DNA from: Flavobacterium agricola
GTDB taxonomy: Bacteria; Bacteroidota; Bacteroidia; Flavobacteriales; Flavobacteriaceae
Reading direction: 5' to 3'
Assembly (NCBI RefSeq): GCF_025919725.1
Contig: NZ_CP081495.1
Location: 2,232,001-2,296,000, forward strand
Length of the DNA stretch: 64,000 nucleotides
Shown: positions 44,881 through 54,431 of the stretch, one piece after another
Position numbering within the stretch: position 1 is the stretch's first letter
Layout of the letters: every line of letters begins with the position of its first letter
The notes under the pieces: model-generated
Told to the model about the DNA's origin: nothing
Seen by the model: the letters and a program-made list of their open reading frames with translations, nothing else
Database searches by the model: none
Translations under genes and position numbers: made by a program

Positions 44881-47672
44881 TTAAAAGTTAAAGTAAACAT
44901 TGGCAAAAAATGTACGTCCGTACCCGTGAAAATACTTAGGCCCAAACGAGCGTGTGCCAGAAGCCAAATCTTGTTTTAAATCTACATAACTTGCTTTTCT
45001 AGATTGTTCAAAACCACCGGTTTTATACGTAACATTAAACACGTTGTTTACTGAGGCAAAAAAGCCAAGCGTATTTCTGTTTTTTCTAGAAACGCGCCAT
45101 GATTTACCTCCTTGTACGTTAACTAACGTAAAGCTGTTTAGCTTTTCTTGCTTTAATAAATCTCGAACTTCATTCTCGGTCATTCCAACATACGGATCTC
45201 CGGTTGCATTGTTGGTAACAAAGTTTTTAGTGCGTAAAATTGCAGACGGATCTAAATACAAATCATCTAAATAATTTACATTGGCTCCAATCCACCAATA
45301 TTTTGGATCACGATATTCTAATCCTAAGCTATATGCTTGTTGCGGAATACCACCTTGTCGGTAATTTTTTAAATACGCCGTGCCTAAATTTACGATAGAT
45401 GGTTTTTCTGCCGCAGCTAAGGCATCGTCGTTGTATTTTACGTTTGCATTTTTAGAATAGGTATATTGCCCATAAGCAGCTCCTGCAATAACTTTTAGGG
45501 TTGAGGTTATTTGATATTCTAGCCCCAATTCGCCTCCCATATTTTGTTTTTGAATACCGGTTAAAATTTCAGATATAAATGAGTTTCCATCTCCTCCCGT
45601 TTCTTCAGATCCAATGCTTTCTGCATAATAAAATGTGAGTTTGGTTGCATCAGAAACTTTGTTGTAAAACCCAGAAATTCTTCCTTTTAAACGTGGGGTT
45701 CTAATAATATAAGCGGCATCTCCGCCAAAAACTTTTTCGCTAGTTAAATCGGGAGTTATGTTGTTGTTTAATCGGGTATTTGCAAAAGTACTACGCAAAG
45801 TTGGCGCTTTGGTTTGGTACAAAGCATTAAAATCAAGAATATGATTGCCACTAATACGGTAAGTTGCTCCACCTTTAAATCCGTAATTTTCAAAAACTAC
45901 AGCTTTCGATTTCCCGTAAGAATTTGTTGGGTACAAACCATTTCTGTATAATCCTTCGCGTTGGTATTCCGATCTTGAAAATTGTTGTGCCAAGTACACA
46001 TCAACTTTTTTAAATTTCATTCTAAACTGTGTAAAAGCATCTACCACATCTGCATATAATTTATAATTATAGCCGTATGTATCGCCTTCGTAAACTTGTC
46101 GGTTCGGATCGTTTAAATTGGCTTGTGCACTGTTGCCAGAATAATACGGATCAATATCTAAAAAATATTGTCCGCCAAGCAAATCGGTAAGTTTTTGAAA
46201 ATTATGCGAAGCCAATTTTTTATAGTTCACTGCTGCATTAAACGTAACATTATCGGCTAATTCGGTAACAAAAATGGTGTTTGCCGAAAATAATTTATCT
46301 TGCGTTCTATCTTCATACAATGCATAAACGCTTTGCTGATCTACGGTGTTTAAATTGGCGCGATATAAGTTATCCCAATTAATTTGGGCATGATTCTTAA
46401 AATAAACTAACGCATCTTCTGCTTTGGTATAATTTGGAGTCCAATTACCTTGTGCATCAAATGCATTTAAATAATAAGACGGTAAATTTCTATAATAAGT
46501 TGGGTCAGGGTTTGGTGCATTTTGATAATCTAAACGCGAATTGGCAATGTGCCCCGTTTGATAGGCAACGTTGGTATTTAAGGTTGTTTTGTCAGAAATT
46601 GTCCAATAATGACTTAGCATATTAATAGGTTCTAACATGTTTTTTTCGCGCGCATTTCTTTTTTTACCGCTTTGCCAGCCCCAATAGCTGTTGTATTTGT
46701 AACCCATAATTTCAATTTGCTCTTGCGTTAAAGGGCTGTTTTTACCACGAATGTTGTTGGCTGCGATAGAAGTAAAGTTTAAGCTGTGTTTGTCGTTAAA
46801 TTTTTTTCTACGGATGCAAAAACGCTAATTGCATTGTAATCGGTTCCGTCAAAAAAACCTTCTTTAGCCCAGCGCCCAGAAGCCGAAATAACATAAGCCC
46901 AACCTTTTTTACTTAAGCCCGAAGCATATGTGGCCATGGTGCGAAAGTTGTAATTGGTATTGGTTCCGGAAAATGAAACACGAGCACCAGGTCTGTAAAT
47001 AGAAGCTCGAGTATTAATTTCTTGCGTACCTAATAAACTACCAAATGTATAATCATTAGCGCGCGATCCGTTAATATATTCCTGATTACGCGTAGCATCA
47101 TTTAATCCGCCCCAATTACCCCATTGAGGGCGTCCGTCATAAATTTTGTTCATCGAAATACCGTTTATTAACGTACTTCCATATTCGTTATCTAAACCGC
47201 GAATGCGATAACGAGCTTGCCCCCAATTAAAAGCTGCAATTTGCAAATACGTATCTCGCGAAGCTTGAAGCAGGGCCGAGGTGCTTTCGGAGCCCGAATT
47301 GTCATCACCCAAATCGGTTTCGGTTATGGTAACCAAGCTAAGCTGAATTTCGGCTGTAATATCAACATCTAAAGCAATTACGCCCAAATCGGTAGTTTGG
47401 TTGGCAACTACTGCAACGCGTAAAACTTGAGTTACAAATCCATTAAGCTGAATTTGAACGGCATAATCTCCGGCAGAAACCGATCCGACTTCAAATTCAC
47501 CCTGATCGTTTGTGGTTGCTTTGGTGTTGGTTGCTAAAATTGTAGCCGTAGCATGAACTAAGGGCTTTTGTGTTAAGGCATCAATTACCTTTCCTTTTAT
47601 AGCGGGCGGTTGTTGTGCCCAAATAAAAAACACATTGGCGAATAAAAAAAAACTTAACAATATTTTTCTCAT
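44881..47672 (-). CDS. TonB-dependent receptor of the DUF5689 operon (frameshifted)
   Basis: Start chosen at ATG 47672 (MRKILLSFFLFANVFFIWAQ, a signal peptide) rather than an ATG 42 bases upstream. A carboxypeptidase-like domain (IKGKVIDALTQKPLVHATATIL), a divergent plug (YRIRGLDNEYGSTLINGISMNKIYDGRPQW) and a large barrel ending GRTFFANVYFNF. The frame breaks in the T7 run at 46801-46807: one more base gives SVEKKFNDKHSLNFTSIAA and a 930-residue protein. Outer-membrane import of an unknown ligand; a secreted nuclease-like phosphohydrolase is encoded divergently 92 bases away. Confidence 0.88.
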
Positions 47673-47764
47673 AATGCGCTTAATTTTAGTTTTTATTACT
47701 ATAATAAACTGCATATCATAAAGTTATATTGTTTGTAGGTTGTTATAATTTAACTGCTATTGTT

Positions 47765-48871
47765 ATGAAAAATTCAATTCCATTCTTATTCGTTTTATTG
47801 TTTTTGGGCGTGATAACTAGTTCGGCTCAAGACAAAAAATTTCAGGTTCATACGGTTGCTTTTTATAATGTTGAAAACTTGTTTGATACCATAAAAGGAA
47901 CAAATTACGATCAAGATTGGTTGCCAAGTTCGGGGTGGACCAGTCAGAAATACAATAAAAAAATTAATAATTTAGCTTTTGTAATTTCTCAAATAGGTAC
48001 CAATGCTACGCAGCATAATTCGCCAGTTTTAATTGGTGTTGCTGAGGTTGAAAATCGGAGCGTTTTAGAAGATTTGGTAAAAGCACCTAATATGGTACCA
48101 CACAATTATGGTGTGATTCATTTTGATTCGCCAGATAAACGCGGAATTGATGTTGGACTATTATATAAAAAAAACGTTTTTACCCCAATTAGCTACTCAA
48201 AACATCCGCTTTATATTTACGAAAATTTAAAGCCTAAAAAAACTAAAAAAGAATCAGTAGAAACCGATTTAGAATCCAATGTTAATTACGACCCAACAAC
48301 AAAACGTGTTTATACACGCGATCAGCTTTTGGTTACCGGTTTGTTAGATGGGGAAGAAGTACATGTGATTGTAAACCATTGGCCCTCTCGTTCGGGTGGA
48401 GAAAAACGTTCCTCGCCGTTTCGTGAAAAAGCCGCCGATTTAAATAAAAAAATTATAGATTCATTGTACGTAATTAACCCCAAAGCTAAAATAATTACCA
48501 TGGGCGATTTAAACGACGGGCCATATAACAAATCGGTTACTAAAAATTTAGGCGCAGTAGCAAAACGCGATGAATTAGTTGCTGGCGGTATTTTTAACCC
48601 CATGTACCAAATGTATAAAGACGGAATGGGTACCATTGCATATCGTGATGCGTGGGATATTTTTGATCAAATTCTTGTTAGTGAACCTTTAGCAAGAAAA
48701 ACCAATAATTACGATTCGTTGCGTTATTGGAAAGCGGGAATTTATAACCCGACGTATTTACAGCAAAAATCGGGGCAGTATAAAGGTTATCCGTTACGTA
48801 ATTCTAATAACGAACCCGGTTATTCAGACCATTTTCCGGTTTACATTTATTTAATAAAAGAGCATAAATAA
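47765..48871 (+). CDS. Secreted endonuclease/exonuclease/phosphatase family protein
   Basis: 368 residues from ATG 47765, which gives a signal peptide (FLFVLLFLGVITSSAQ); an in-frame ATG lies 36 bases upstream. Family landmarks of the EEP fold: VAFYNVENLFDT, LIGVAEVENRSVLEDL, RGIDVGLLYKK, VNHWPSRSGG, TMGDLNDGP and the terminal GYSDHFPVYIYL with the catalytic His. It hydrolyses phosphodiesters; as a secreted protein the substrate could be DNA, RNA or phospholipid. Divergent from the TonB/DUF5689 operon. Confidence 0.9.
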   Translation: MKNSIPFLFVLLFLGVITSSAQDKKFQVHTVAFYNVENLFDTIKGTNYDQDWLPSSGWTSQKYNKKINNLAFVISQIGTNATQHNSPVLIGVAEVENRSVLEDLVKAPNMVPHNYGVIHFDSPDKRGIDVGLLYKKNVFTPISYSKHPLYIYENLKPKKTKKESVETDLESNVNYDPTTKRVYTRDQLLVTGLLDGEEVHVIVNHWPSRSGGEKRSSPFREKAADLNKKIIDSLYVINPKAKIITMGDLNDGPYNKSVTKNLGAVAKRDELVAGGIFNPMYQMYKDGMGTIAYRDAWDIFDQILVSEPLARKTNNYDSLRYWKAGIYNPTYLQQKSGQYKGYPLRNSNNEPGYSDHFPVYIYLIKEHK

Positions 48872-48887
48872 ATCATATTATAGCAAT

Positions 48888-48912
48888 AAAGGTTGGCGGT
48901 AGCTAACCTTTT
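48888..48912 (+). terminator. intrinsic terminator
   Basis: AAAGGTT..GC pairs with GC..AACCTTT (with one bulged pair), followed by T6, after the EEP gene. Confidence 0.75.
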
Positions 48913-48945
48913 TTATTATATTAGCAAGTAGTTAAATAAAGTTAC

Positions 48946-49479
48946 ATGAGTACTAAAGCATTCAATCTAAATCAATGGATTGAGGAAAATAGAGATTTAT
49001 TAAAACCACCTGTAGGAAACAGAAATTTATATAAAGAATCTGAAGATTATATTGTAATGATTGTTGCCGGGCCTAATGCTCGCAAAGATTTTCATTACAA
49101 CGAAACCGAAGAATTGTTTTATCAATTAGAAGGAACTATTTTAGTTTTTATTCAAGAAGATAATCAGAAAAAAGAAGTAGTTTTAAATCCAGGCGATATG
49201 TATTTATTGCCTGCCAAAGTGCCGCATTGCCCAGTACGCAGCGCCAATTCTTTAGGGCTGGTAATAGAACGTAAACGTGCCGGAAAAGGTTTTACCGACG
49301 GATTGCTTTGGTATTGTGAAAACTGCAACAACAAACTGCACGAAGTTTATTTTGAATTGCACGATATAGAAAAAGATTTTTTACTGCATTTCAATCATTT
49401 TTATCAATCAACAAGCTTGCGTACCTGCAAATCTTGTCATGCAGTTATGGAATCCGATCCAAAATTTATTACCAAATAA
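48946..49479 (+). CDS. 3-hydroxyanthranilate 3,4-dioxygenase
   Basis: 177 residues with the small cupin fold: KDFHYNETEELFYQLEG carries the catalytic-iron His and Glu, and LPAKVPHCPVRS the second His. The C-terminal rubredoxin-like metal site is present as CENCNNKL and CKSCHAV. It opens the ring of 3-hydroxyanthranilate to 2-amino-3-carboxymuconate semialdehyde in tryptophan (kynurenine) degradation or quinolinate synthesis. The ALDH gene begins 9 bases downstream. Confidence 0.93.
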   Translation: MSTKAFNLNQWIEENRDLLKPPVGNRNLYKESEDYIVMIVAGPNARKDFHYNETEELFYQLEGTILVFIQEDNQKKEVVLNPGDMYLLPAKVPHCPVRSANSLGLVIERKRAGKGFTDGLLWYCENCNNKLHEVYFELHDIEKDFLLHFNHFYQSTSLRTCKSCHAVMESDPKFITK

Positions 49480-49488
49480 AAAACAAAC

Positions 49489-51036
49489 ATGAAACAAACA
49501 ACAAGTTCTTACGGAATTCAAGAAGCCTTACTAGCTTTAGGAATTAAACCTATAAACCAAGGTGCCTCAACCGGTTCGAATTGGTTTGCAAACGGTCAAG
49601 TAATCGAATCGTATTCGCCGGCCGATGGCAAATTAATTGCTACGGTAAAAGCAGCAACCGTGCAAGATTACGATGCAGCAGTTGCTAAAGCGCAAGAAGC
49701 ATTTAAAGTTTGGCGCAATATGCCAGCACCAAAACGCGGTGAAATTATACGTCAGTTCGGCGAAGCTTTACGTAAGCATAAAGAATCGTTAGGAAAATTA
49801 GTTTCTTACGAAATGGGTAAATCCCTACAAGAAGGTTATGGTGAAGTACAAGAAATGATTGACATTTGTGATTTTGCGTTAGGTCAATCCCGTCAGCTAT
49901 ATGGTTTAACCATGCATTCCGAACGTCCGGGCCATCGCATGTACGAACAATATCATCCAATTGGCGTGGTAGGAATCATTTCTGCATTTAACTTTCCGGT
50001 TGCTGTTTGGTCTTGGAATACGGCCTTAGCTTGGGTTTGTGGTGATGTTTGCGTTTGGAAACCATCAGAAAAAACACCTTTAACAGCAATTGCATGTCAA
50101 AATATAATTCAAGAAGTTTTTAAAAATAACGATATACCAGAAGGCGTTTCATGCTTAGTAATTGGCGACGCCGAAATTGGTAAAGCTTTAGCTAACGACA
50201 AACGTGTGCCTTTGGTTTCTGCAACCGGATCTACACGCATGGGTATTTCGGTAGCCGAAGCAGTTGCCAAACGTTTAGGTAAATCGTTGTTAGAATTGGG
50301 CGGAAACAATGCTATAATTATTACGCCTTCGGCTGATTTAAAAATGGTAGTTCCTGGTGCTGTTTTTGGAGCGGTAGGAACCTGCGGGCAACGTTGTACA
50401 TCAACTCGTCGTTTAATTGTTCACGAAGCTATTTACGACAAAGTAAAAGATGCTTTAGTAAGCGCTTACAGCCAATTACGCATCGGTAATCCGTTGGATA
50501 GCAACAATCACGTAGGGCCATTAATGGATAAAGATGCTGTTGCAACATATTTAAATGCATTAAAAGTTGCCGAAACCGAAGGTTGTAAAGTAGTTGTTGC
50601 TGGTGGCGTTTTAGATAATATGGAATCTGATTGCTACGTAAAACCAGCTATTTTTGAAGCCAAAAACGAATATAACATTGTACAAACCGAAACTTTTGCA
50701 CCCATTTTATATTTAATAAAATACAGTGGCGATGTACAAAACGCAATCGATTTACAAAACAATGTGCCGCAAGGATTGTCATCTGCAATTATGACGAACA
50801 ACCTGCGTGAAGCTGAAGCATTTTTAGCAGCAACCGGATCAGATTGCGGTATTGCAAACGTTAACATCGGAACATCGGGTGCTGAAATTGGAGGTGCTTT
50901 TGGTGGAGAAAAAGAAACTGGTGGCGGTCGCGAATCCGGCTCGGATGCCTGGAAGGTTTATATGCGTCGTCAAACTAATACCATAAATTATTCCGACAGC
51001 TTACCATTAGCACAAGGCATAAAATTTGATTTTTAA
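49489..51036 (+). CDS. Aldehyde dehydrogenase, ALDH7 (antiquitin/alpha-aminoadipic semialdehyde) type
   Basis: 515 residues. Catalytic Cys in GAVGTCGQRCTSTRRL and the general base in ELGGNNAIIITPS are as in ALDH7; also NFPVAVWSWNTALAWVCGD and ETFAPILYLIKY. The likely reaction is NAD-dependent oxidation of alpha-aminoadipic semialdehyde in lysine breakdown. Because it is in one operon with 3-hydroxyanthranilate dioxygenase, a role on the aldehyde of the kynurenine pathway is a possible alternative; the family is closer to ALDH7 than to 2-aminomuconate semialdehyde dehydrogenase (ALDH8-like). Confidence 0.9.
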   Translation: MKQTTSSYGIQEALLALGIKPINQGASTGSNWFANGQVIESYSPADGKLIATVKAATVQDYDAAVAKAQEAFKVWRNMPAPKRGEIIRQFGEALRKHKESLGKLVSYEMGKSLQEGYGEVQEMIDICDFALGQSRQLYGLTMHSERPGHRMYEQYHPIGVVGIISAFNFPVAVWSWNTALAWVCGDVCVWKPSEKTPLTAIACQNIIQEVFKNNDIPEGVSCLVIGDAEIGKALANDKRVPLVSATGSTRMGISVAEAVAKRLGKSLLELGGNNAIIITPSADLKMVVPGAVFGAVGTCGQRCTSTRRLIVHEAIYDKVKDALVSAYSQLRIGNPLDSNNHVGPLMDKDAVATYLNALKVAETEGCKVVVAGGVLDNMESDCYVKPAIFEAKNEYNIVQTETFAPILYLIKYSGDVQNAIDLQNNVPQGLSSAIMTNNLREAEAFLAATGSDCGIANVNIGTSGAEIGGAFGGEKETGGGRESGSDAWKVYMRRQTNTINYSDSLPLAQGIKFDF

Positions 51037-51041
51037 TATAT

Positions 51042-51073
51042 AAAAGCAGCTCATTTTTTGAGTTGCTTTTTTT
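51042..51073 (+). terminator. intrinsic terminator after the ALDH gene
   Basis: AAAAGCAGCTCA pairs with TGAGTTGCTTTT (one G-U), T7 following. The next 110 bases up to the second hairpin hold nothing I recognise. Confidence 0.85.
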
Positions 51074-51185
51074 AAGTGCGTTTTGCAAGCGGCGGGTTTT
51101 TCTGCATGTGCTCTTTTTTTATATTTGATAAAAAAGGAGCTCAAACAATTCGCTAATGCCTAATGCAACTGCAACGATTGAAACA

Positions 51186-51223
51186 AAAAATGCAGTGCAA
51201 TTATAATTGCACTGCATTTTTTT
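51186..51223 (-). terminator. intrinsic terminator of the PhnA operon
   Basis: A long perfect palindrome (ATGCAGTGCAATTATAATTG continuing to its complement) with A and T flanks; directly follows the minus-strand phnA stop. Confidence 0.85.
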
Positions 51224-51236
51224 ATAAACAAATTGT

Positions 51237-51821
51237 TTATTTTGTTTTCTTTACATATTGTGTTAATATCACAATGTACTGACCTTCAACTCGGCCTTCA
51301 ATTTGTTCGGCATTGTCCCAAACTAATTTAATGTTATGCACAGCAGCACCACGTTTTGCAGTAAAGTTTGCGCCTTTAACATCTAAATCTTTAATTAAAA
51401 CCACCGAATCGCCATCGGCTAAAATATTTCCGTTGCTGTCTTTGTGAATAATTTTATCTTCCTGATCTTCACCTTCACCAGTGGCTTGAGCCCAAGCTAA
51501 GGTTTCGTCATCCAAATACATCATATCCAACAAATCTTGTGGCCAACCTTCATGTTTCATTCTAGATAATAAACGCCAAGAAAGCACCTGAACCGGAATG
51601 TTTTCGTTCCACATGCTATCACTCAAGCATCTAAAATGATTCGGATCGGTTGTTTCTGGGTTTTCAATCTGGTCGTGGCATGTTTTACAAACTAAAACCG
51701 AAGTTTCTAAGCTTTCTTTTGCATTGGGTGGTAAGTTGTAAACTAATAAATCTTGTTCACTACCACACAATTCGCATTTAGAATTGCTACGGTCTTTTAG
51801 TTTTTTTTCAATTACGCTCAT
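51237..51821 (-). CDS. PhnA family protein (alkylphosphonate-utilisation operon protein PhnA-like, YjdM)
   Basis: 194 residues. N-terminal zinc-ribbon CELCGSEQDLLVYNL ... CKTCHDQIENP and the C-terminal PhnA domain (DSNGNILADGDSVVLIKDLDVKGANFTAKRGAAVHNIKLV) are clear. Despite its name the family is not a proven phosphonoacetate hydrolase in this form, and its function is not settled. Encoded 2 bases after the small outer-membrane protein. Confidence 0.9.
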   Translation of the reverse strand: MSVIEKKLKDRSNSKCELCGSEQDLLVYNLPPNAKESLETSVLVCKTCHDQIENPETTDPNHFRCLSDSMWNENIPVQVLSWRLLSRMKHEGWPQDLLDMMYLDDETLAWAQATGEGEDQEDKIIHKDSNGNILADGDSVVLIKDLDVKGANFTAKRGAAVHNIKLVWDNAEQIEGRVEGQYIVILTQYVKKTK

Positions 51822-51823
51822 AA

Positions 51824-52315
51824 TTAAAAATTAAAAGAAATTCCAACATTAAGTTGCGTCTGGTTATTTAAATGTCTGTAACCGTAAACATCGCTATCAA
51901 AACGTGCAATTGGGTTAACCATTTCAACATTTACCCCAAAGCCATCTGTAAAAAAGTAACGTGCACCGATTTGACCACCAAAATTGTGCATACCAATGTT
52001 TAAACCTAAATAAACATCTAAATCATCGCTAAAGTTAAGCACATCTCCAATGTTTGCATTAGCTCTTGCTCTAACATCAAAACGGCGTGCAAAATTTGCA
52101 CCATCATAACTGTTTCTTATTCCAATAGCATAGGTAGATTGTAATCCTATAGATAAGTTTTGTCCAACACCATAGTCATAACCAGCTACAATTCCTGTTC
52201 CTCCGTCTTGAATGTTCATTCCAACGTTCAATTTCTGATCTCCTTTTCCTTTAAATGCCTGAGAAAATCCAACTACAGATGTCAAAAGCAAGGAAAAAAT
52301 TAAAATTTTTTTCAT
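51824..52315 (-). CDS. Small outer-membrane beta-barrel protein
   Basis: 163 residues: signal peptide (LIFSLLLTSVVGFSQA) and a barrel-like mature part of about eight short amphipathic strands ending in a C-terminal Phe (QLNVGISFNF). Related to short porin-like proteins of flavobacteria (DUF6646-like, tentative). Cotranscribed with phnA. Confidence 0.82.
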   Translation of the reverse strand: MKKILIFSLLLTSVVGFSQAFKGKGDQKLNVGMNIQDGGTGIVAGYDYGVGQNLSIGLQSTYAIGIRNSYDGANFARRFDVRARANANIGDVLNFSDDLDVYLGLNIGMHNFGGQIGARYFFTDGFGVNVEMVNPIARFDSDVYGYRHLNNQTQLNVGISFNF

Positions 52316-52339
52316 GTGTTTTTTTCGTAAAGTTACAAT

Positions 52340-53086
52340 TTATAATCTAGGAACGAAAGTCCGCCCCGGTGTATTGTACAGCTCGCTTAAATCATCGCTT
52401 TGCCAAAATTGTTTGGTGTTTACATCTAGTATAGAAAGTTTGTTGCCAAACCCAGCACCGGTATCTACATTCCACACATTAGCAAAGTTTTGCGGGGTGT
52501 TTTCACCAATTTCTTGTACGGTGGTATGACCAATAAAAATTTCGGTAAACTTTCGAAATCTTTTCGGGTATCTTAAATCAGAAACTTCTAATTTAGGGTC
52601 TAATGCTAAAGCGGTTTCCCACAAGGTTCTATCCCAATAAACCATTGCTTCGTTGTATTCGTTTTGAATGCCGCGTAGGTTGGTAAATCCGCCGTGAACA
52701 AAAAGACGATTTTGTGCATCAATATGATAAAAAGCTAAGTTTTCTAAAAACGATATATGCTGTTCTTTAATTTGTTCATCTAATTCTTTGTAAATAGTAA
52801 AGGTAGATAAACCACCATTTTTTAGCCAAATCATATCTTGCTTTTGATTGTAATACCAATTTAAAAACAGCTCTTCGTGGTTGCCTTTTAAAAAAATGCA
52901 AGAATGCGTGGTGTTTAGCTCCATTAAAAAGCTAATTAAATTTGCAGTATCTGGCCATCCATCTACATAATCACCTAAAAAAATCAATTGGTCTTGTGGT
53001 GTAACTTTTGCACGCTCTAAAACCTGATGCAAAGCTTTTAGTCCGCCATGAATGTCACCAATTACCAATGTTCTTCCCATTGCCAT
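52340..53086 (-). CDS. Metallophosphoesterase, Ser/Thr phosphatase / ApaH-like
   Basis: 248 residues with the PPP-type motifs GDIHGG, GDYVDGWPDT, GNHEELFLNWY, HGGF and the late HTTVQEIG. No signal peptide, so cytoplasmic. It may dephosphorylate proteins or cleave dinucleoside polyphosphates; the sequence does not decide. Two possible starts, 53086 and 53080, differ by two residues. Confidence 0.88.
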   Translation of the reverse strand: MAMGRTLVIGDIHGGLKALHQVLERAKVTPQDQLIFLGDYVDGWPDTANLISFLMELNTTHSCIFLKGNHEELFLNWYYNQKQDMIWLKNGGLSTFTIYKELDEQIKEQHISFLENLAFYHIDAQNRLFVHGGFTNLRGIQNEYNEAMVYWDRTLWETALALDPKLEVSDLRYPKRFRKFTEIFIGHTTVQEIGENTPQNFANVWNVDTGAGFGNKLSILDVNTKQFWQSDDLSELYNTPGRTFVPRL

Positions 53087-53323
53087 TGTTGTTTTATTTT
53101 ATTCTAAATTATTCATTATTTTTTAATTCGATGCATCTGTTTCACAATTTTAAAAGACATATAATGTTATTGTTTTGTGAAAGAGCAGGTAAGGGATGAA
53201 TAATTTGTTTTTTAATTAGCAATAAGTTAATTAAATATTTAGATTATTCTTGTTAAATTTGAATAGTTAATCGCAGAATTGGTATATTTAACGTATAATT
53301 AACAGATGGTGACTAATTAATTT
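53087..53323. other. intergenic region before the MoxR/Bat operon
   Basis: About 240 bases, AT-rich, no credible gene. An 8-bp inverted repeat, TTTCACAA (53140) and TTGTGAAA (53175), encloses 27 bases; its role, if any, is unknown. Confidence 0.4.
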
Positions 53324-53332
53324 TACAATTTG
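53324..53332 (+). promoter_or_regulatory. candidate minus-7 element of the moxR/Bat operon
   Basis: TACAATTTG is the TAnnTTTG element with one extra spacer base, 49 bases before the moxR ATG. Confidence 0.4.
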
Positions 53333-53380
53333 CAGTTGTAAATTTTGTTATTACATTCACGAACACTAAAAAAATAAATT

Positions 53381-54385
53381 ATGGAAGAAAATAATACTTC
53401 ATTGGATATTAGAGCTATTAATGAAAAGATTGAACGTGAAAGTGCTTTTATTGATTTGCTTATAACCGAAATGAATAAAGTAATTGTAGGTCAAAAATAC
53501 ATGATTGAACGTTTACTTATTGGGTTATTAGGGCAAGGACATATTCTTTTAGAAGGGGTTCCGGGCTTAGCAAAAACTTTAGCCATTAACACGCTTTCTC
53601 AAGTTGTTCAAGGTTCTTTTAGTCGTATTCAGTTTACTCCAGATTTATTACCTGCTGATGTGGTAGGTACCATGATTTATAATATTAAAGAAAACGATTT
53701 TACTATTAAAAAAGGGCCAATTTTTGCAAACTTCGTTTTAGCTGACGAGATTAACCGTGCGCCTGCAAAAGTACAATCGGCATTGCTTGAGGCGATGCAG
53801 GAAAAACAAGTTACCATTGGCGATGAAACGTTTAAACTAGATAAACCTTTTTTAGTTTTAGCAACACAAAACCCGGTAGAGCAAGAAGGTACATATCCGT
53901 TACCAGAAGCGCAAGTTGACCGTTTCATGTTAAAAACGGTGATTGATTATCCACGTTTAGAAGACGAACGCGCTATTATTCGTCAAAATCTTGCAGGTAG
54001 CTTTCAAAAAGTTAATCAAGTGGTTTCTACCGATCAAATTTTACGTGCACAACAAGCAGCTCGTGAAGTTTATATGGATGAGAAAATAGAAAAATACATT
54101 TTAGATATTGTTTTTGCTACGCGTTACCCAGAAAAATACAACCTGGCATCCTTAAAAAATTATATTAGTTTTGGTTCATCACCACGTGGTAGTATTGCTT
54201 TAGCAACTGCTGCTAAATGTTATGCGTTTATTAAACACCGCGGATATGTAGTACCAGAAGATGTTCGTGCGGTAGTTCACGATGTGCTACGCCACCGTAT
54301 TGGTATATCATACGAGGCAGAAGCCGAAAACATTACTTCAGTAGATATTATTAACAAAATTGTTAATGAAATAGAAGTGCCTTAA
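53381..54385 (+). CDS. MoxR family AAA+ ATPase
   Basis: 334 residues. Walker A GVPGLAKTL, Walker B VLADEINRAPAKVQSALLEAMQE, sensor 1 LVLATQNPVEQEGTYPLPEAQVDRF, and sensor 2 GSSPRGSIAL. MoxR ATPases act as chaperones for maturation of VWA-domain complexes. First gene of the Bat operon. Confidence 0.95.
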   Translation: MEENNTSLDIRAINEKIERESAFIDLLITEMNKVIVGQKYMIERLLIGLLGQGHILLEGVPGLAKTLAINTLSQVVQGSFSRIQFTPDLLPADVVGTMIYNIKENDFTIKKGPIFANFVLADEINRAPAKVQSALLEAMQEKQVTIGDETFKLDKPFLVLATQNPVEQEGTYPLPEAQVDRFMLKTVIDYPRLEDERAIIRQNLAGSFQKVNQVVSTDQILRAQQAAREVYMDEKIEKYILDIVFATRYPEKYNLASLKNYISFGSSPRGSIALATAAKCYAFIKHRGYVVPEDVRAVVHDVLRHRIGISYEAEAENITSVDIINKIVNEIEVP

Positions 54386-54431
54386 TATTTGTTTTTAGCT
54401 GCAAAGCAATTAATCCCGCAAAACAAGTACT

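Noticed and set aside
47680..47708. Possible 11-bp-spaced repeats (TTAATTT, TTTTATT, TAATAAA) before the DUF5689/EEP genes as a second Pho box
   Set aside because: The units do not match one another well enough.
51186..51223. Long perfect palindrome as a regulator-binding site
   Set aside because: Its A/T flanks and position after the phnA stop are fully explained by an intrinsic terminator.
53140..53182. TTTCACAA...TTGTGAAA inverted repeat as an operator or RNA element
   Set aside because: Eight-base arms 27 bases apart in AT-rich DNA are weak evidence; only noted in the gap entry.
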